Translations under genes and position numbers: made by a program | From: CAYPIE01 sp964410665 | Lineage (GTDB): Bacteria; Planctomycetota; Planctomycetia; Gemmatales; Gemmataceae | Assembly: GCA_964410665.1 (NCBI GenBank) | Contig: CAYPIE010000002.1 | Coordinates: 124,001 to 188,000 of the forward strand | Length of the DNA: 64,000 nucleotides | Direction: 5' to 3' | Notes under the pieces: generated by a model | Database searches by the model: none | The model's input: only the letters and a program-made list of their open reading frames with translations | What the model was told of the DNA's origin: nothing | Shown here: positions 1 to 8,869 of the stretch, in pieces | Position numbering within the stretch: the first letter of the stretch is position 1 | Layout: every line of letters starts with the position of its first letter

Positions 1-2
1 GG

Positions 3-296
3 CCAGCGTGTATCGAAGTACAAGGGATGTACCAAAACATTTGCCAGATCTTCCCGATTGGCATGAAAGGCCCCCGTCCAGCTTATCCCAAGGACAAGGT
101 TGCCAAGGCGGTCAAGAATCACCAAGAGTGGAACAGCGTCGAGATCATTGTGCAGGATGGTGTCATCACTTCGAAGCTGAACGGGGTGGAGATTGTTCGT
201 TCGCCCAAGTATGATGTTAACGAAGGTCCTATCGGCTTCCAGTCCGAAGGAGCACCGATCGAATGGCGTAATCTTCGGATCAAACTTCTCGACTGA
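3..296 (+). CDS. DUF1080 / 3-keto-disaccharide hydrolase domain protein, C-terminal part
   Basis: This is the last 97 residues of a protein whose start lies before the window; the frame is open from base 3 and ends at a TGA at 294-296. The segment has the look of the DUF1080 (3-keto-disaccharide hydrolase, concanavalin-like beta sandwich) fold: a CIEVQG stretch, then WNSVEIIVQDG, LNGVEIV and finally GPIGFQSEGAPIEWRNLRIK, which is the typical closing strand of this family. Such proteins are secreted and abundant in planctomycetes, where they are linked to polysaccharide and modified-sugar breakdown. The cytochrome gene that follows 129 bases later lies on the same strand and may be co-transcribed. 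Without the N-terminus I cannot tell whether other domains are present. Confidence 0.8.
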   Translation, partial: PACIEVQGMYQNICQIFPIGMKGPRPAYPKDKVAKAVKNHQEWNSVEIIVQDGVITSKLNGVEIVRSPKYDVNEGPIGFQSEGAPIEWRNLRIKLLD

Positions 297-425
297 TCCG
301 AGCTGAATCCTGCCTGCCTGAGGTTTCAAGGCCTGCCCGCGCATCCCCGGTTTTCCATTCCGTTGTGCCATGAGCAATGTTCGCGGGTAGGCAAGTAAAT
401 GCATGAGAATTTTTGAGGATACGCT

Positions 426-1352
426 ATGCGTCTGCTTTGTCTCCTCTGCCTCGGCGTTCATGGCATCACTGCCCAAGCTGAGGTCGATTTTGTAAAAAAC
501 ATTCAGCCAATCTTTGAAGCAAAATGTCTGAAATGTCATGGGGCCGAGCGACCTCGCGCTGGTCTGTCCATGCACACGCGTGCGGCACTGATCAAAGGTG
601 CGCGTGCAGGGGAAGTCATCGTGCTCGGCAAGCCCGACGAGAGTATTCTCGTCGAGCGGATTGGCCTCCCTGATGGCGATGAACTTCGTATGCCTCCAGA
701 AGGTCAAGGGCTGACCAAGGATCAGCAACAGCTGGTTGCAGCTTGGATCCGGGAAGGAGCCAAATGGCCCAAGGAATTGGTGCTTAAAGATCCTGCCGAA
801 CAAGGCGCTCCGAAAACTTCGAAAGTTGTCAAGGGTGTACCCATCACTGCCGAGGAGAAGGATGCGGTTGCCAAGTTACAGGCTGCCAACATCCTGGTAA
901 TGCGGCTTGCGCAAAATACCAATCTCCTGCGCGTTGATTTTAGCCTCCGCCCAGATCTCTTGAACGAAGGTGTCCTCGCGGATCTCAAAGCGATGGCCAA
1001 CCTGAGCGAGCTTGACCTTGGTGGGACCTCGGTGAACGACGCCATGCTGGTTCACTTGGAACCGCTCGGCAACCTCACAAGATTGCATCTTGAGAAGACG
1101 CAGGTCAGTGATGAAGGGCTTGTCCACTTGAAGAAGCTGAGCAAACTAGAGTGGCTGAACCTCTATGGTACAACCGTGAGCGACGCTGGCCTACCACATC
1201 TCGAAGCCCTCCAACAACTCAAAAAGTTGTACCTGTGGCAGACGAAAGTCACTCCAGAGGGGGCAGCCAAGCTTAACGAAGCAGTGCCACAGCTGGAGAT
1301 TAATCTAGGCATTCGCACCAGAACGGAAGACAAAACGAGTAAACCCGAATAG
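426..1352 (+). CDS. Secreted planctomycete-type cytochrome c domain protein with leucine-rich repeats
   Basis: A 308-residue exported protein. Residues 1-18 form a signal peptide ending near TAQA. Residues 20-115 are a planctomycete c-type cytochrome domain: DFVKNIQPIFEAKCLKCHG carries one CxxCH haem site, followed by the usual GKPDESILVERI and ELRMPP motifs, the latter probably containing the axial methionine. After a charged linker, residues of about 160-300 form leucine-rich repeats of roughly 24 residues (LSELDLGGTSVND, LTRLHLEKTQVSDEG, LEWLNLYGTTVSDAG, LKKLYLWQTKVTPEG). The haem part suggests periplasmic electron transfer and the repeats a protein-binding surface, but no specific partner is visible. 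The gene lies downstream of the DUF1080 gene on the same strand. An IS element was inserted 40 bases after its stop codon without damaging it. Confidence 0.85.
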   Translation: MRLLCLLCLGVHGITAQAEVDFVKNIQPIFEAKCLKCHGAERPRAGLSMHTRAALIKGARAGEVIVLGKPDESILVERIGLPDGDELRMPPEGQGLTKDQQQLVAAWIREGAKWPKELVLKDPAEQGAPKTSKVVKGVPITAEEKDAVAKLQAANILVMRLAQNTNLLRVDFSLRPDLLNEGVLADLKAMANLSELDLGGTSVNDAMLVHLEPLGNLTRLHLEKTQVSDEGLVHLKKLSKLEWLNLYGTTVSDAGLPHLEALQQLKKLYLWQTKVTPEGAAKLNEAVPQLEINLGIRTRTEDKTSKPE

Positions 1353-1392
1353 CTATGGTTCCAATCTAGCGGCAACTTGTGTAGTAGCCTTC

Positions 1393-1431
1393 TGGACTTC
1401 CCCAAGATCAGTGGACACCGAGTTCGTGGTG
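1393..1431 (+). repeat. Left terminal inverted repeat of the IS3-family element
   Basis: These 39 bases match the reverse complement of 2611-2649 except at 1408 and 1409. The repeat starts with TG, as IS3-family ends do. The inner part also takes part in a separate local hairpin (1403-1444). Confidence 0.9.
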
Positions 1432-1444
1432 TCCACTGATCTTG
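1403..1444 (+). promoter_or_regulatory. 17-bp perfect hairpin in the IS left end, in front of the transposase start
   Basis: Bases 1403-1419 and 1428-1444 are exact reverse complements separated by the 8-base spacer GAGTTCGT. The 3' arm ends where the Shine-Dalgarno-like GAGAGGA of the transposase begins, about 10 bases before the ATG at 1458. Known IS elements use such structures to hide the start region on read-through transcripts. That role here is inference; the structure itself is visible. Confidence 0.6.
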
Positions 1445-1457
1445 AGAGGACCCTGCG

Positions 1458-2610
1458 ATGGCACGTATCCGACGAAAGTTCACCCCGGAGTTCAAGGCCG
1501 AGGCCGTCAAACTTTTTCCCGAGCAGGGATACTCCTTCGCGTTGGCAGCCGCAAACCTGGGCATCAACGAGAACTCCTTGCAGCAGTGGAAGAAGGCCCT
1601 CAACGAGAAGGGCTCCGCTGCCTTCCCGGGGCACGGTCGTCGCGATGCTCTGGAGAAAGAGCTGGCCCGGTTGCGCGAGGACAACCAGCCTGCGCCTGGA
1701 ACGGGACATTGTAAAAAAGTCGACGGCCTTCTCCTTCGCCAAGGACTCGTCGTGAGATATGCCCTCATCGACGAGCACCGCGAACGCTGGCCGGTGCGAC
1801 GGATGTGCCAACTGCTGCAGGTCAGCCCCGCCGGGTTCTACACCTGGTCTGGCCGCCGGCGCAGAAACGCCCGCACGAAGCGGGATGCGTGACTCGTCGA
1901 GATCCCGGCGATCCACCGCGAATTCAAGGGCCGCTACGGTAGCCTTCGGATCCACGTTGAGCTGCTCGCCCGAGGGCACGCGGTGAGCCGCGACACGGTC
2001 GCGGCCTTGATGAAACGTCACCAGATCCGGGCCAAGACGACCCGGAAGTTCCGGCACACGACCGACTCCAACCATGCGATGCCAGTCGGGGCAAACCGGT
2101 TGGACCGACAGTTCGACCCGGATCAGCCGAATCGTTGCTGGTCGGCGGCCATCACCGATATCCCAACGGGCAGGGATGGCTGTACCTTGCCGTCGTGGAG
2201 GGCCTGTCCATCCGTCAGATCGTAGGCTGGTCGATGGCGGAGGGGATGGAGAGCCGATTGGTGGTCGATGCCCTGCAGATGGGTTTGGAGCGGAGGTTGC
2301 CGGGAAGGGACTGCTGGCGCACTCGGACCGGGGCAGCCCGTACGCCAGTGAGCATTACCACAGCCTGTTGGCTCGTCACGGGATCGCCTGCAGCATGAGC
2401 GAAGTGGCCCAGTGCTGGGATAACGCCCCGGTGGAGAGCTTTTTCGCGAGCTTGAAGAAGGAGTTGACGCACGACGAACGCTACGCCAGCCGGGAGCAAG
2501 CTCGTGGTAGCATCTTCGAATATATCGAGACATTTTAAAACCGCGTCCGCCGCCACTCTGCCCTGAAGTACGTCTGCCCAGAGGAATTCGTAAGAAGGCA
2601 TAACCGAAAC
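1458..2610 (+). pseudogene. IS3-family transposase orfA/orfB, multiply inactivated
   Basis: The reading begins MARIRRKFTPEFKAEAVKLF, the helix-turn-helix of IS3 OrfA, with GAGAGGA upstream. At about 1690 a two-base loss (or one-base gain) shifts the frame. The shifted frame carries the normal OrfA end (LRLERDIVKKSTAF) over an A AAA AAG slippery site at 1713-1719, which in intact elements yields the OrfAB fusion by -1 frameshifting. OrfB then reads through SPAGFYTW to a TGA at 1890-1892 in place of an Arg codon, continues through KGRYGSLRIH and NRCWSAAITDIPTG, shifts frame near 2170 and again near 2310, shows AHSDRGSPYAS and NAPVESFFASLKKEL, and hits a TAA at 2536-2538 in place of Tyr. The first catalytic Asp (normally WSADIT) is Ala at codon 2148-2150; the second Asp and the Glu remain. 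The enzyme cannot be active. Confidence 0.9.
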
Positions 2611-2649
2611 CACCACGAACTCGGTGTCCACTTTTCTTGGGGAAGTCCA
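2611..2649 (-). repeat. Right terminal inverted repeat of the IS3-family element
   Basis: Mirror copy of 1393-1431 with two mismatches, ending in CA. It is followed by TTC at 2650-2652, the second copy of the target-site duplication. Confidence 0.9.
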
Positions 2650-2673
2650 TTCTTCGTACGATGGATGTGGAGC

Positions 2674-2713
2674 TAAAAAAAAGGGCCGTGATCCTGCTCC
2701 AGATCACGGCCCT
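2674..2713 (-). terminator. Rho-independent terminator of the giant repeat-protein gene
   Basis: Bases 2683-2693 and 2702-2712 form a perfect 11-bp GC-rich stem (12 with the flanking A-T pair) around an 8-base loop. On the minus strand the stem is followed by eight T residues (A run at 2675-2682). It lies about 45 bases after the minus-strand stop codon at 2757. Confidence 0.9.
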
Positions 2714-2756
2714 GGGATTACGAAACCGTCGTTGCCTGTCTTTGCAATGATCGAGG

Positions 2757-5700
2757 CTAATTCACCCGTTCTCCCGAATGGGCGTCCGTTCGATCTCGAG
2801 AATCTGCCCAGAACTCATCCGTTCCACTGTTTCCGAACAAGAAGTCATGCTGGTTGTCGGCAACGATTTCCAAGCGATCTGCAATCCTGGGGTCGTCGCG
2901 ATCCGCGGCCCATGCGTTCATCAGTTCCCCGAAGTCCTCGGCCGTTAACAGAGCTGCCTCACCCCCGATGAGCATGTCCTCTCCGGAATTGCCATGTAAA
3001 CAGTCAGCTCCTAAGCCTCCGACCAGCAAATCAGTACCTTTGCCTCCATACAGGTAATCCCTCTTGGTACTACCTAGAAGAACATCGTTGCCCAACCCAC
3101 CATGAATCTTATTGACCCCCTGTCCTCCAACGACAAAATCATCTCCAGCTCCTACATATATAAAGCTGCCGCCTCCTGCCACCTCAACAACGTCATTCCC
3201 GTCACCAGTCCAGATGTCGTTATATCCCCAGCCGGACCTGATCAGATTGGCGCCATCGCCTGCACGGATGGTGCTCCCGCCATTCCCAGTGGTGATGACA
3301 TCATCGCCATTTCCAGTGGAGATGTTGCTGAAGCCCTGCCCAGCGTCGATTACATTATCACCATGGCCAGCTCGGATATAGGAAACTCCATGCGCGGTCG
3401 TAATATGATCATCTCCCTTTCCGGATAAAATCAACTGATAGCCATTCCCAGTGGTGACCAAGTTGTCCCCGTCACCCACGTCGACGTAGCTACTCCCAGA
3501 ACCGGTATCGATTGTGTCGTTGCCAGAACGGGTGATGACCGAATCGTACCCTGAGCCGGCGTGAACTATATTATCACCTTGACCCAAGATAATGGAATCT
3601 GCTCCACCTGCTCCGGCGACAAAAGCTGGGATTTCAACCGAAGAGGCGACCTTGATTCTGTCATTCCCACCCTTGCCCAACACCTTAATGAAGCGGACCT
3701 CCGTGAAGGTCACCGGATTCCAGCCATTCAAATCCGTTGTGAGGGTCAACCCGCTCCTCCCACTCGGATCATCCTTGACCGGTACGATCTTGATGTGATT
3801 GCTACGATTATTCCCCACAATCACCAACACATCCTGGATCATGCCGATGGTATGATCCTTCGGGATCGCCTCGACTTGAATCGTCACCGCAGCGTCATCG
3901 ATGTTCCCGAACGCGTCAGATACTTGGTAGATAAACTTATCTGTACCTGAATATCCAGGACGAGGTGTGTAGGTGAAGCGGCCATCTTGGTCAAGTTGGA
4001 CTTCCCCGCCTTCGGGATCGGCCACCAGAGTGACGATAAGGCCTTCGCGCGTTGGGTAAGGATCATTGTCGAGTACATTACCAGAGATTGGCACGCAATC
4101 GACTGTTGCATAGTGATCATCCATGGCATCGCCATCACCACCAGGCTCGACCGAGATCAAGACCGTATCGTGTTCACTGAGAGGTGAACCTCCGGTATTG
4201 CCTTGGTCATCGACCGTGATCGATAGCATCGTCTCACCGCTAAAGCCGAGATCGGGGGTGAACATGAGGCCTTGCAAAGCACGGTTTAAGATCGACAGTG
4301 TCCCTTCCATTTGCAGCATTCGTTGGCCTGAACCATCGAGCATCTTTACCCCATCCATGTTTCCAAGGCGCAAACTCCCCTGAGCCACTTCTAGCGATAA
4401 ACGCATCGCTCCATCTGCCGCATCAACATCAAACAACGTGATGCTGTTATTGTTTCCAGACGTAAACTCCAACGAGTTGCCGCTTTGAATCGTCTGCGAT
4501 TCTGGAGCGGTCATAGTCGGTGCATCGTTGACCGGATTCACGGAAAGCTCAACCATGGCAGTGTCCATCCCACCTGCCCCGTCCTCGATGGTATACAGAA
4601 TCTCCACCTTGCCAGAGAAATTCAGATCAGGTGTATAATTCAACCGACCATCCGCTCTGATCGTGACATTGCCCAGCGATGCGGTCGCTGAGGTGATCGT
4701 TAGCGTGTCATTGTCGACATCACGATCGTTCGCGAGGACATCGATGGTCGCGGGGGTATCTTCTGGCGTTGCCGCCACATCGTCCTCGGCAATAGGTGCA
4801 TCATTGACCGGAGTGATCGTGATCGTGACATTAGCCGTACTGCTGCCCCCACGACCATCACTCAAGAGATAAGTGAACGCACTTGTGCCAAAGAAATTCG
4901 TATCCGGGACGAATAGAAACTGGGTCCCTTCAATGCTGACCACCCCTCCGGATGGTTGATTGACCAGTTCTACGGACAAGGGATCTCCATCGATGTCCTC
5001 GTCATTCAGCAGAACGGGAATGGTTAGGATACCGCTATCCTCCGTGGTCGACGCTTGATCGTCATTGGCGACGGGAGCATCATTCACCGGGATCACCGTC
5101 ACTTCCACCAAGGCTTCATCAGTCTCTCCATCAGGATCTCGAATGGTGTAGGTGATGGTGGCCGTCCCATTGAAGTTGGCCGGGGGCGAATAGTTGATAC
5201 GACCATCTGGCAGAAGCTCCGCGTCTCCAATGTCTGCCTCAGCCGTCACGACAGTGAGCGGATCGTTATCGGGATCAACATCGTTGACCAACACATCCAT
5301 CGCGATCGGTGTATCCTCAAGGGTTTCAACCGAATCATTGTTCGCTTGAGGGGGATCATTAACCGGTTGCACATCGACCGTCACCTCGGCAGAGTCCGTA
5401 CCCCCATTTCCATCATCAATGGTGTATCGGAAACTTCCTTCACCCACAAAACCAGGGCTGGGAACGAACTGGATCTGATTACTTTCGATCGAAGCCGTTC
5501 CTCCGGTTAGCTCAGTGACTTCCAAGATCTCTAATAGGTCATCATCCACATCTTGATCATTGAATAAAACATCTATAAGTATGGGAGCATCTTCATCAGT
5601 ACTCACCAGGTCATCGTTGGCTATTGGGACATCATTGACCGATGTGACGGTGATATCGACCGTTGCCGTTGCAGAAGATGTCTCATCGGCAATGGTATAC

Positions 5701-8606
5701 ACCACGGCATCCGCCCCAAAGTAGTTCGGGTTTGGAATATATTGCAAAGAATTGTTCACGATGTTCACCGTGCCGTGCTGCGGAGAATTTACTGAGACAA
5801 TTGTCAGTAAGTCGCCGTCGACATCGAAGTCGTTGTTGAGCACATCGATCTGCAACTCTTTATCTTCCTCGGTCGTGACACGGTCGTCAAGTGCCTGCGG
5901 GGGGTCATTCTCAGCAGTGATGGTGAGATTGACGCGGGCGGTAGCGGTGCCGCCGTTGCCATCATCGATGGTATAATCAATCGTCACCAGCCCAAAGAAG
6001 TCCGGCGTTGGCGTGTAGTCCAGCTGACTGTCAGCGCCTATCGTCACCTCGCCCACACTCGGAATCGCCTGGGTAATCCCCAAAAAGTCCCCGTCCACAT
6101 CGAAGTCGTTGGCCAACACATCGATCTTGATCGCGGTGTCTTCTTGCGTCGTGGCCTGGTCATCCACAGCAACCGGCAGGTCATTGACCGGCTCAATGAC
6201 CAGCTCGACGGTGAAAGGCCCAGACTGCAGCGCGCCATCACTGAGCCGATACTCGAAGAACACACTGTCGGCGAAGTCGCTGGGCGGAGTGTAGGTAAAG
6301 CTCCCATCGGGAGCAAACTCCAGTGCGCCCTCGGAGGGAGCTTCGACCAACTCTGCCTGGAGAGAGTCGCCATCGGGATCACTGTCGTTGGCCAAGACCC
6401 CCGACATTGCATCAACCATCAGCGTGGTATCTTCGAGCAGGAAGTAGATGTCCGATTCCCCTTGAGGGGGGTCATTGACGGCAACGAGACTGATAAACAC
6501 ATTGGCGGTCGCGGAGGCATCTTCGTCATCCGCGATGGTATAGGTAAACTGATCGTCGCCTGCGAAGCCCGGAGTGGGCGTGTAGAGCACCTCACCGCCC
6601 TGCACTTCGACGGTGCCATTCGCTGCAGGGCCGAGAGCGATGATGCGAATCACGTCGTTGTCGACATCTTGATCATTGGCCAATACCGGGATCAACAACG
6701 ACCCGTTTTCCATCCCCATCGCGGTATCGTCAATGGCTTCTGGAGCGTCATTCACCGGAGCAACCTGCACCGTGACAATCCCGGTATCAGAACCACCATT
6801 ACCGTCGGTAATCGTGTACTCGACCAGTGCTTCCCCGAAGCCATTCTCAGACGGTGTGAAGGTAAGGGTTCCTGACGGATCCACCCTCACGCTTCCCCAG
6901 TTCGCCTCAACTTGAGAAATGCTAAGCGCATCTCCGTCCACATCCACATCATTAGCGAGTGCCGAAATGGTGACTGCAGTATCTTCCAGGGTTGTTGCAG
7001 AGTCATCATTTGCCACTGGGTTGTCATTAACTGGGGTAACCGTGAGATTGACGCGGGCGGTAGCGGTGCCGCCGTTGCCATCATCGATGGTGTAATCAAT
7101 CGTCACCAGCCCAAAGAAGTCCGGCGTTGGCGTGTAGTCCAGCTGACTGTCAGCGCCTATCGTCACCTCGCCCACACTCGGAATCGCCTGGGTAATCCCC
7201 AAAAAGTCCCCGTCCACATCGAAGTCGTTGGCCAACACATCGATCTTGATCGCGGTGTCTTCTTGCGTCGTGGCCTGGTCATCCACAGCAACCGGCAGGT
7301 CATTGACCGGCTCAATGACCAGCTCGACGGTGAAAGGCCCAGACTGCAGCGCGCCATCACTGAGCCGATACTCGAAGAACACACTGTCGGCGAAGTCGCT
7401 GGGCGGAGTGTAGGTAAAGCTCCCATCGGGAGCAAACTCCAGTGCGCCCTCGGAGGGAGCTTCGACCAACTCTGCCTGGAGAGAGTCGCCATCGGGATCA
7501 CTGTCGTTGGCCAAGACCCCCGACATTGCATCAACCATCAGCGTGGTATCTTCGAGCAGGAAGTAGATGTCCGATTCCCCTTGAGGGGGGTCATCAACGC
7601 TATTCACTTCGATGGTTACTTGAGCGCTTGCGCGCTTCCCAGCTGGCGTCTCAACGACATAGACGAAGGAATCGGTCCCATTAAAGTGGAGATCGGGTGT
7701 ATAGGAGAAACTCCCATCGGGATTGAGTGAGACGGCTCCATGATTCGGGCCATTAAATGGATCTGGGCGAACGATGGTGCCAACGGGATTATCGTCATTG
7801 GCCAGCAATCCAGGCGCCGCGACTTCCAGGGTAGAATCTTCATCAAGGCTGAACTGATCCGGTTCTGGACGTGGATCTGGAGAGTTCAAACCAGCTGCGT
7901 AGCCCAAAATGTTCGGAGCGTAGATATCGCGCATATTGACGACAACTTCCGGACTATTGCCACGCAAATTCAGGAAGTTTGCCAGGGGGATGGTCGAGTA
8001 GATGACATATCCGTCTCCATATGGATATGAGAATGTTACTGCTTGGCTGGAATCATTCCGGGTGAGCAATACCTCAGAGCCATCGGGTAAGGTGGACGCA
8101 AGCGCGTAGCCGTGACTCGATTGTGATCCATTGTCGAGCGAATTGTCGTTCAGTTTCCCTCCAGGTCCATCTGCGATGACCGAGGTCTCATCGACAATTT
8201 CGATTTCCTTTGCACCCTGGGACTGATCATCTTTGATCAAAGTGATCGACGATGCTCCCGGAAGGATGGTGGTGGCGTTGGTGACGCGATTATCGTGGAG
8301 AATCAGGACCAAACCATCCTCGACTGCTGCAAAGATGTTATTGAGATTGCTGGTCCATTCTGCCGAGTAGCTTCGACTCGCTGAGTTCTGGGCGAACAGG
8401 ATTTGGATCTCCGCACTCTCATCCCCTGGAGCTAGTTCGGCTTGCGAAAGGGTAGAGAGCTTGACGTGGTCGTGACCCGCAGTCGTGATTGGCGGCACTT
8501 GATCGGCGACACCTTCGCCAAACAGAAAGTCATAGTAGCCGACTCGTGCCGGCACAGTTCGATCTTCAAGCGCCTCACACCTAAGGCGTGGTTGCCGCAT
8601 CGCCAT
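2757..8606 (-). CDS. Giant exported cadherin-like / RTX calcium-binding repeat protein
   Basis: A 1949-residue surface or secreted protein. I chose the ATG at 8606, preceded by GAGGG; an upstream in-frame TTG at 8636 lacks support. The N-terminus contains RLRCEALEDRTVPA, a motif common at the start of large exported planctomycete proteins. Residues up to about 245 form a unique domain, possibly glycosyltransferase/ThuA-like, which I do not recognise with confidence. Then come about fourteen tandem domains of roughly 90-95 residues with signatures such as EDTAIKIDVLANDFDVDGD and GTATITYTI, typical of bacterial cadherin-like Big_9/VCBS domains. The last 350 residues carry glycine/aspartate nonapeptide-like RTX repeats (GNGDDVITTGNGG, GGLGNDVLLG), expected to bind calcium. 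Adhesion or matrix binding is inference. Domains 2-3 and 6-7 are encoded by almost identical DNA. Confidence 0.9.
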   Translation of the reverse strand: MAMRQPRLRCEALEDRTVPARVGYYDFLFGEGVADQVPPITTAGHDHVKLSTLSQAELAPGDESAEIQILFAQNSASRSYSAEWTSNLNNIFAAVEDGLVLILHDNRVTNATTILPGASSITLIKDDQSQGAKEIEIVDETSVIADGPGGKLNDNSLDNGSQSSHGYALASTLPDGSEVLLTRNDSSQAVTFSYPYGDGYVIYSTIPLANFLNLRGNSPEVVVNMRDIYAPNILGYAAGLNSPDPRPEPDQFSLDEDSTLEVAAPGLLANDDNPVGTIVRPDPFNGPNHGAVSLNPDGSFSYTPDLHFNGTDSFVYVVETPAGKRASAQVTIEVNSVDDPPQGESDIYFLLEDTTLMVDAMSGVLANDSDPDGDSLQAELVEAPSEGALEFAPDGSFTYTPPSDFADSVFFEYRLSDGALQSGPFTVELVIEPVNDLPVAVDDQATTQEDTAIKIDVLANDFDVDGDFLGITQAIPSVGEVTIGADSQLDYTPTPDFFGLVTIDYTIDDGNGGTATARVNLTVTPVNDNPVANDDSATTLEDTAVTISALANDVDVDGDALSISQVEANWGSVRVDPSGTLTFTPSENGFGEALVEYTITDGNGGSDTGIVTVQVAPVNDAPEAIDDTAMGMENGSLLIPVLANDQDVDNDVIRIIALGPAANGTVEVQGGEVLYTPTPGFAGDDQFTYTIADDEDASATANVFISLVAVNDPPQGESDIYFLLEDTTLMVDAMSGVLANDSDPDGDSLQAELVEAPSEGALEFAPDGSFTYTPPSDFADSVFFEYRLSDGALQSGPFTVELVIEPVNDLPVAVDDQATTQEDTAIKIDVLANDFDVDGDFLGITQAIPSVGEVTIGADSQLDYTPTPDFFGLVTIDYTIDDGNGGTATARVNLTITAENDPPQALDDRVTTEEDKELQIDVLNNDFDVDGDLLTIVSVNSPQHGTVNIVNNSLQYIPNPNYFGADAVVYTIADETSSATATVDITVTSVNDVPIANDDLVSTDEDAPILIDVLFNDQDVDDDLLEILEVTELTGGTASIESNQIQFVPSPGFVGEGSFRYTIDDGNGGTDSAEVTVDVQPVNDPPQANNDSVETLEDTPIAMDVLVNDVDPDNDPLTVVTAEADIGDAELLPDGRINYSPPANFNGTATITYTIRDPDGETDEALVEVTVIPVNDAPVANDDQASTTEDSGILTIPVLLNDEDIDGDPLSVELVNQPSGGVVSIEGTQFLFVPDTNFFGTSAFTYLLSDGRGGSSTANVTITITPVNDAPIAEDDVAATPEDTPATIDVLANDRDVDNDTLTITSATASLGNVTIRADGRLNYTPDLNFSGKVEILYTIEDGAGGMDTAMVELSVNPVNDAPTMTAPESQTIQSGNSLEFTSGNNNSITLFDVDAADGAMRLSLEVAQGSLRLGNMDGVKMLDGSGQRMLQMEGTLSILNRALQGLMFTPDLGFSGETMLSITVDDQGNTGGSPLSEHDTVLISVEPGGDGDAMDDHYATVDCVPISGNVLDNDPYPTREGLIVTLVADPEGGEVQLDQDGRFTYTPRPGYSGTDKFIYQVSDAFGNIDDAAVTIQVEAIPKDHTIGMIQDVLVIVGNNRSNHIKIVPVKDDPSGRSGLTLTTDLNGWNPVTFTEVRFIKVLGKGGNDRIKVASSVEIPAFVAGAGGADSIILGQGDNIVHAGSGYDSVITRSGNDTIDTGSGSSYVDVGDGDNLVTTGNGYQLILSGKGDDHITTAHGVSYIRAGHGDNVIDAGQGFSNISTGNGDDVITTGNGGSTIRAGDGANLIRSGWGYNDIWTGDGNDVVEVAGGGSFIYVGAGDDFVVGGQGVNKIHGGLGNDVLLGSTKRDYLYGGKGTDLLVGGLGADCLHGNSGEDMLIGGEAALLTAEDFGELMNAWAADRDDPRIADRLEIVADNQHDFLFGNSGTDEFWADSRDRTDAHSGERVN
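5923..6475. repeat. 553-bp internal duplication, copy 1 (within the giant gene)
   Basis: This stretch matches 7042-7594 at every base I compared except 5973 (A) against 7092 (G), which is a silent Tyr codon change. It encodes cadherin-like domains 6 and 7 of the giant protein. The flanks diverge abruptly at both ends. Confidence 0.9.
7042..7594. repeat. 553-bp internal duplication, copy 2 (within the giant gene)
   Basis: Direct copy of 5923-6475 at a distance of 1119 bp, encoding cadherin-like domains 2 and 3. The two divergent domains 4 and 5 lie between the copies. Confidence 0.9.
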
Positions 8607-8869
8607 CGTCAATACCCTCGTCCCAGGTAATCCCAAGGAATGCCATGATATTTATCGGCGAGCGTTTCCTGCTCGCACCCGAATCGGGATCCTTGACCTG
8701 ACGGGAGACCGACCGAGATACGGGGTCCGCCTTGCCTGCGGAACGACAGTTCGCAATGAATGATGATCACGTAAAATAGGGGGACTTGAAACAGGTAGAA
8801 CAAGCAAGGATTGCTGTCAATCTAAAAGTGGAGAATTTGGGTAATGCCGGGAAGACCCTTAGACCTTCC

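Larger units (their letters stand above)
1393..2649 (+). mobile_element. Decayed IS3-family insertion sequence
   Basis: A 1257-bp element with ends reading TGGACTTCCCC... and ...GGGGAAGTCCA. The outer 39 bases at each end are inverted repeats matching at 37 of 39 positions. It is flanked by the direct repeat TTC (1390-1392 and 2650-2652), the 3-bp target duplication expected for many IS3-family elements. Inside is an orfA/orfB transposase with an A6G slippery heptamer, now broken by several lesions. The element sits between the cytochrome/LRR gene and the terminator of the giant repeat gene, so it interrupts nothing obvious. Boundaries are read directly from the sequence. The IS3 subgroup is not resolved. 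Confidence 0.9.

Noticed and set aside
1353..2075. 240-codon minus-strand frame across the IS element
   Set aside because: Antisense shadow of the transposase pseudogene; no protein-like sequence.
6144..7730. Plus-strand frames of 243 and 272 codons inside the giant gene region
   Set aside because: They are antisense to the cadherin-like repeats and share the duplicated block for that reason only.
2757..8606. Regular periodicity that could suggest a CRISPR or satellite array
   Set aside because: The period is about 280 bases, stays in frame and encodes diverged cadherin-like domains; there are no short repeat-spacer units.
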